This document shows positions 63,084 to 64,000 of a DNA stretch of 64,000 nucleotides, piece after piece. Made by a program: the position numbers and the translations under genes. Below the pieces are notes generated by a model. That model had not been told where the DNA came from. It made no database searches and worked only from the letters and a program-made list of their open reading frames with translations. The first letter of the stretch is position 1; each line of letters starts with the position of its first letter. This stretch comes from Albibacterium sp963696875 (GTDB taxonomy: Bacteria; Bacteroidota; Bacteroidia; Sphingobacteriales; Sphingobacteriaceae). The DNA lies in assembly GCA_963696875.1 (NCBI GenBank), contig CAVOLQ010000002.1, positions 62,001 through 126,000 on the forward strand, read 5' to 3'.

Positions 63084-64000
63084 ATGAAGATCAAAAATAT
63101 ATGTTGTATTGGCGCCGGTTACGTCGGCGGTCCGACTATGTCGGTGATAGCACAAAACAATCCGGAAATTAAAGTAACGGTGGTTGACTTGAATAAAGAA
63201 AGCATCGCCGCCTGGAATGATGACGATTTAGACAAAATACCTATTTATGAACCAGGATTAAAAGAGATTGTAGGGGAAGCAAGGGGAAGAAATCTGTTTT
63301 TTTATACCGATGTTGATCGGGCGATCGAAGAGGCGGACATGATTTTCATGTCGGTGAATACACCTACCAAAACTTATGGTGACGGAAAGGGAATGGCGTC
63401 CGATTTGAAATTTATCGAACTATGTGCCCGGCAGATCGCGAGGGTTGCTAAAACCGATAAAATTGTTGTCGAAAAATCTACTTTGCCCGTTCGTACGGCC
63501 GAAACGATTAAAAGTATTTTAGACCATACCGGTAACGGCGTTAACTTTCAGGTATTGTCGAATCCTGAATTTTTGGCTGAAGGCACTGCCGTAATGATTT
63601 ATTGAATCCCGATCGGGTGTTAATCGGAGGGGATCAAACGCACGAAGGCAAGGAAGCAATTCAGGCGCTGGCCGATATTTACGCTCTTGGATTTCCCGGG
63701 AAAGGATTTTAACGACTAATCTTTGGTCTTCAGAACTTTCCAAATTAACAGCCAACGCTTTTTTGGCGCAAAGAATTTCGTCTATCAATGCGATGTCAGA
63801 AATTTGCGAGAAAACCGAAGCCGATGTCAATGAAGTGGCCAGAGCCATCGGTATGGATAGCCGTATCGGCCCTAAGTTTTTGAAAGCTTCTGTAGGTTTT
63901 GGAGGCTCTTGTTTTCAAAAGGATATTTTGAATCTGGTTTATATCGCCAAATCTTACGGTCTGCATGAAGTTGCCGATTACTGGGAGCAGGTGATTATCA
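63084..64000 (+). pseudogene. ugd: UDP-glucose 6-dehydrogenase, two frameshifts, runs off the window
   Basis: Begins MKIKNICCIGAGYVGGPTMSVIA, the start of the eukaryote-like Ugd branch; FLAEGTAV at ~167 leads to a stop at 63605. Inserting one base near 63592 restores NDLLNPDRVLIGGDQTHEGKEAIQALADIYA. A second missing base near 63685 restores the continuation (R)WISRERILTTNLWSSELSKLTANAFLAQR in part and GSCFQKDILNLVYIAKSYG, which holds the catalytic cysteine. The enzyme makes UDP-glucuronate for capsule. Two indels within 100 bp suggest a true pseudogene or poor local sequence quality. The 3' end lies outside. Confidence 0.87.

Noticed and set aside
63519..63848. Minus-strand reading frame near the window end
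   Set aside because: It is the shadow of the frameshifted UDP-glucose dehydrogenase, whose + strand motifs are unmistakable.

Overview
The window looks like a chromosome segment of a Bacteroidota bacterium, most likely family Sphingobacteriaceae (Sphingobacterium or Pedobacter type). The basis is the AT-rich sequence, three SusC/SusD pairs, an ECF sigma/FecR pair feeding an STN-domain SusC, a type-B T9SS sorting domain, TAnnTTTG-type promoter elements and the character of the dispersed repeats. No rRNA, tRNA or CRISPR was seen. Almost every gene is on the + strand.

Layout. (1) 1-6.4 kb is an accessory, repeat-rich region. It holds a gene end, a small membrane protein, a CHAP peptidase gene split by a complete group II intron (1940-4414), a translationally coupled membrane-anchored protein, and a DUF433/DUF5615 toxin-antitoxin pair bracketed by a 72-bp direct repeat. 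(2) 6.4-26.1 kb is a polysaccharide utilisation locus (PUL1). It has a metallophosphoesterase, a phosphomannose-isomerase-like cupin, a membrane-spanning SARP-like regulator, SusC/SusD, two GH71/99-like proteins, a ROK kinase, a PafA phosphatase, a GH92 mannosidase, a purple-acid-phosphatase-like enzyme and a FucP-like sugar transporter. Together these fit capture and breakdown of a phosphorylated mannan: mannose is released, imported, phosphorylated and isomerised. (3) 26.4-41.6 kb is PUL2: SusC/SusD, ECF sigma, FecR, a second SusC/SusD (its SusD frameshifted) and two phosphatase/phosphodiesterase-type enzymes. Decayed copies of two PUL2 genes lie nearby. (4) 42.9-53.8 kb is a five-gene cluster: three tail-collar proteins, a periplasmic-binding-fold protein without a signal peptide, and a 2633-residue surface protein carrying 22 MBG repeats. 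(5) 54.4 kb to the end is a capsule/exopolysaccharide locus: PHP phosphatase, aminotransferase, Wza-like and Wzc-like proteins, a four-helix-bundle protein, a WbpP/TviC-like epimerase, a TviB-like dehydrogenase and a frameshifted UDP-glucose dehydrogenase that runs off the window.

Most notable observations. (a) Two copies of a regulatory element, each with three TTAAT-type heptamers spaced exactly 11 bp and ending exactly 8 bp before a TAGTTTAG element. This is the geometry of SARP operators, and they flank a gene for a membrane-anchored SARP-like regulator. (b) A short repeat unit is inserted in the same reading frame into two adjacent capsule enzymes, giving a recurring LARKTSELESRTS-like peptide; related repeats fill a CHAP gene and flank the four-helix-bundle gene. 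(c) A group II intron whose EBS/IBS pairings and exon frame can be read directly. (d) The collar-trio/MBG cluster as a candidate undescribed surface system. Four single-base frameshifts in three genes may be real decay or assembly errors.
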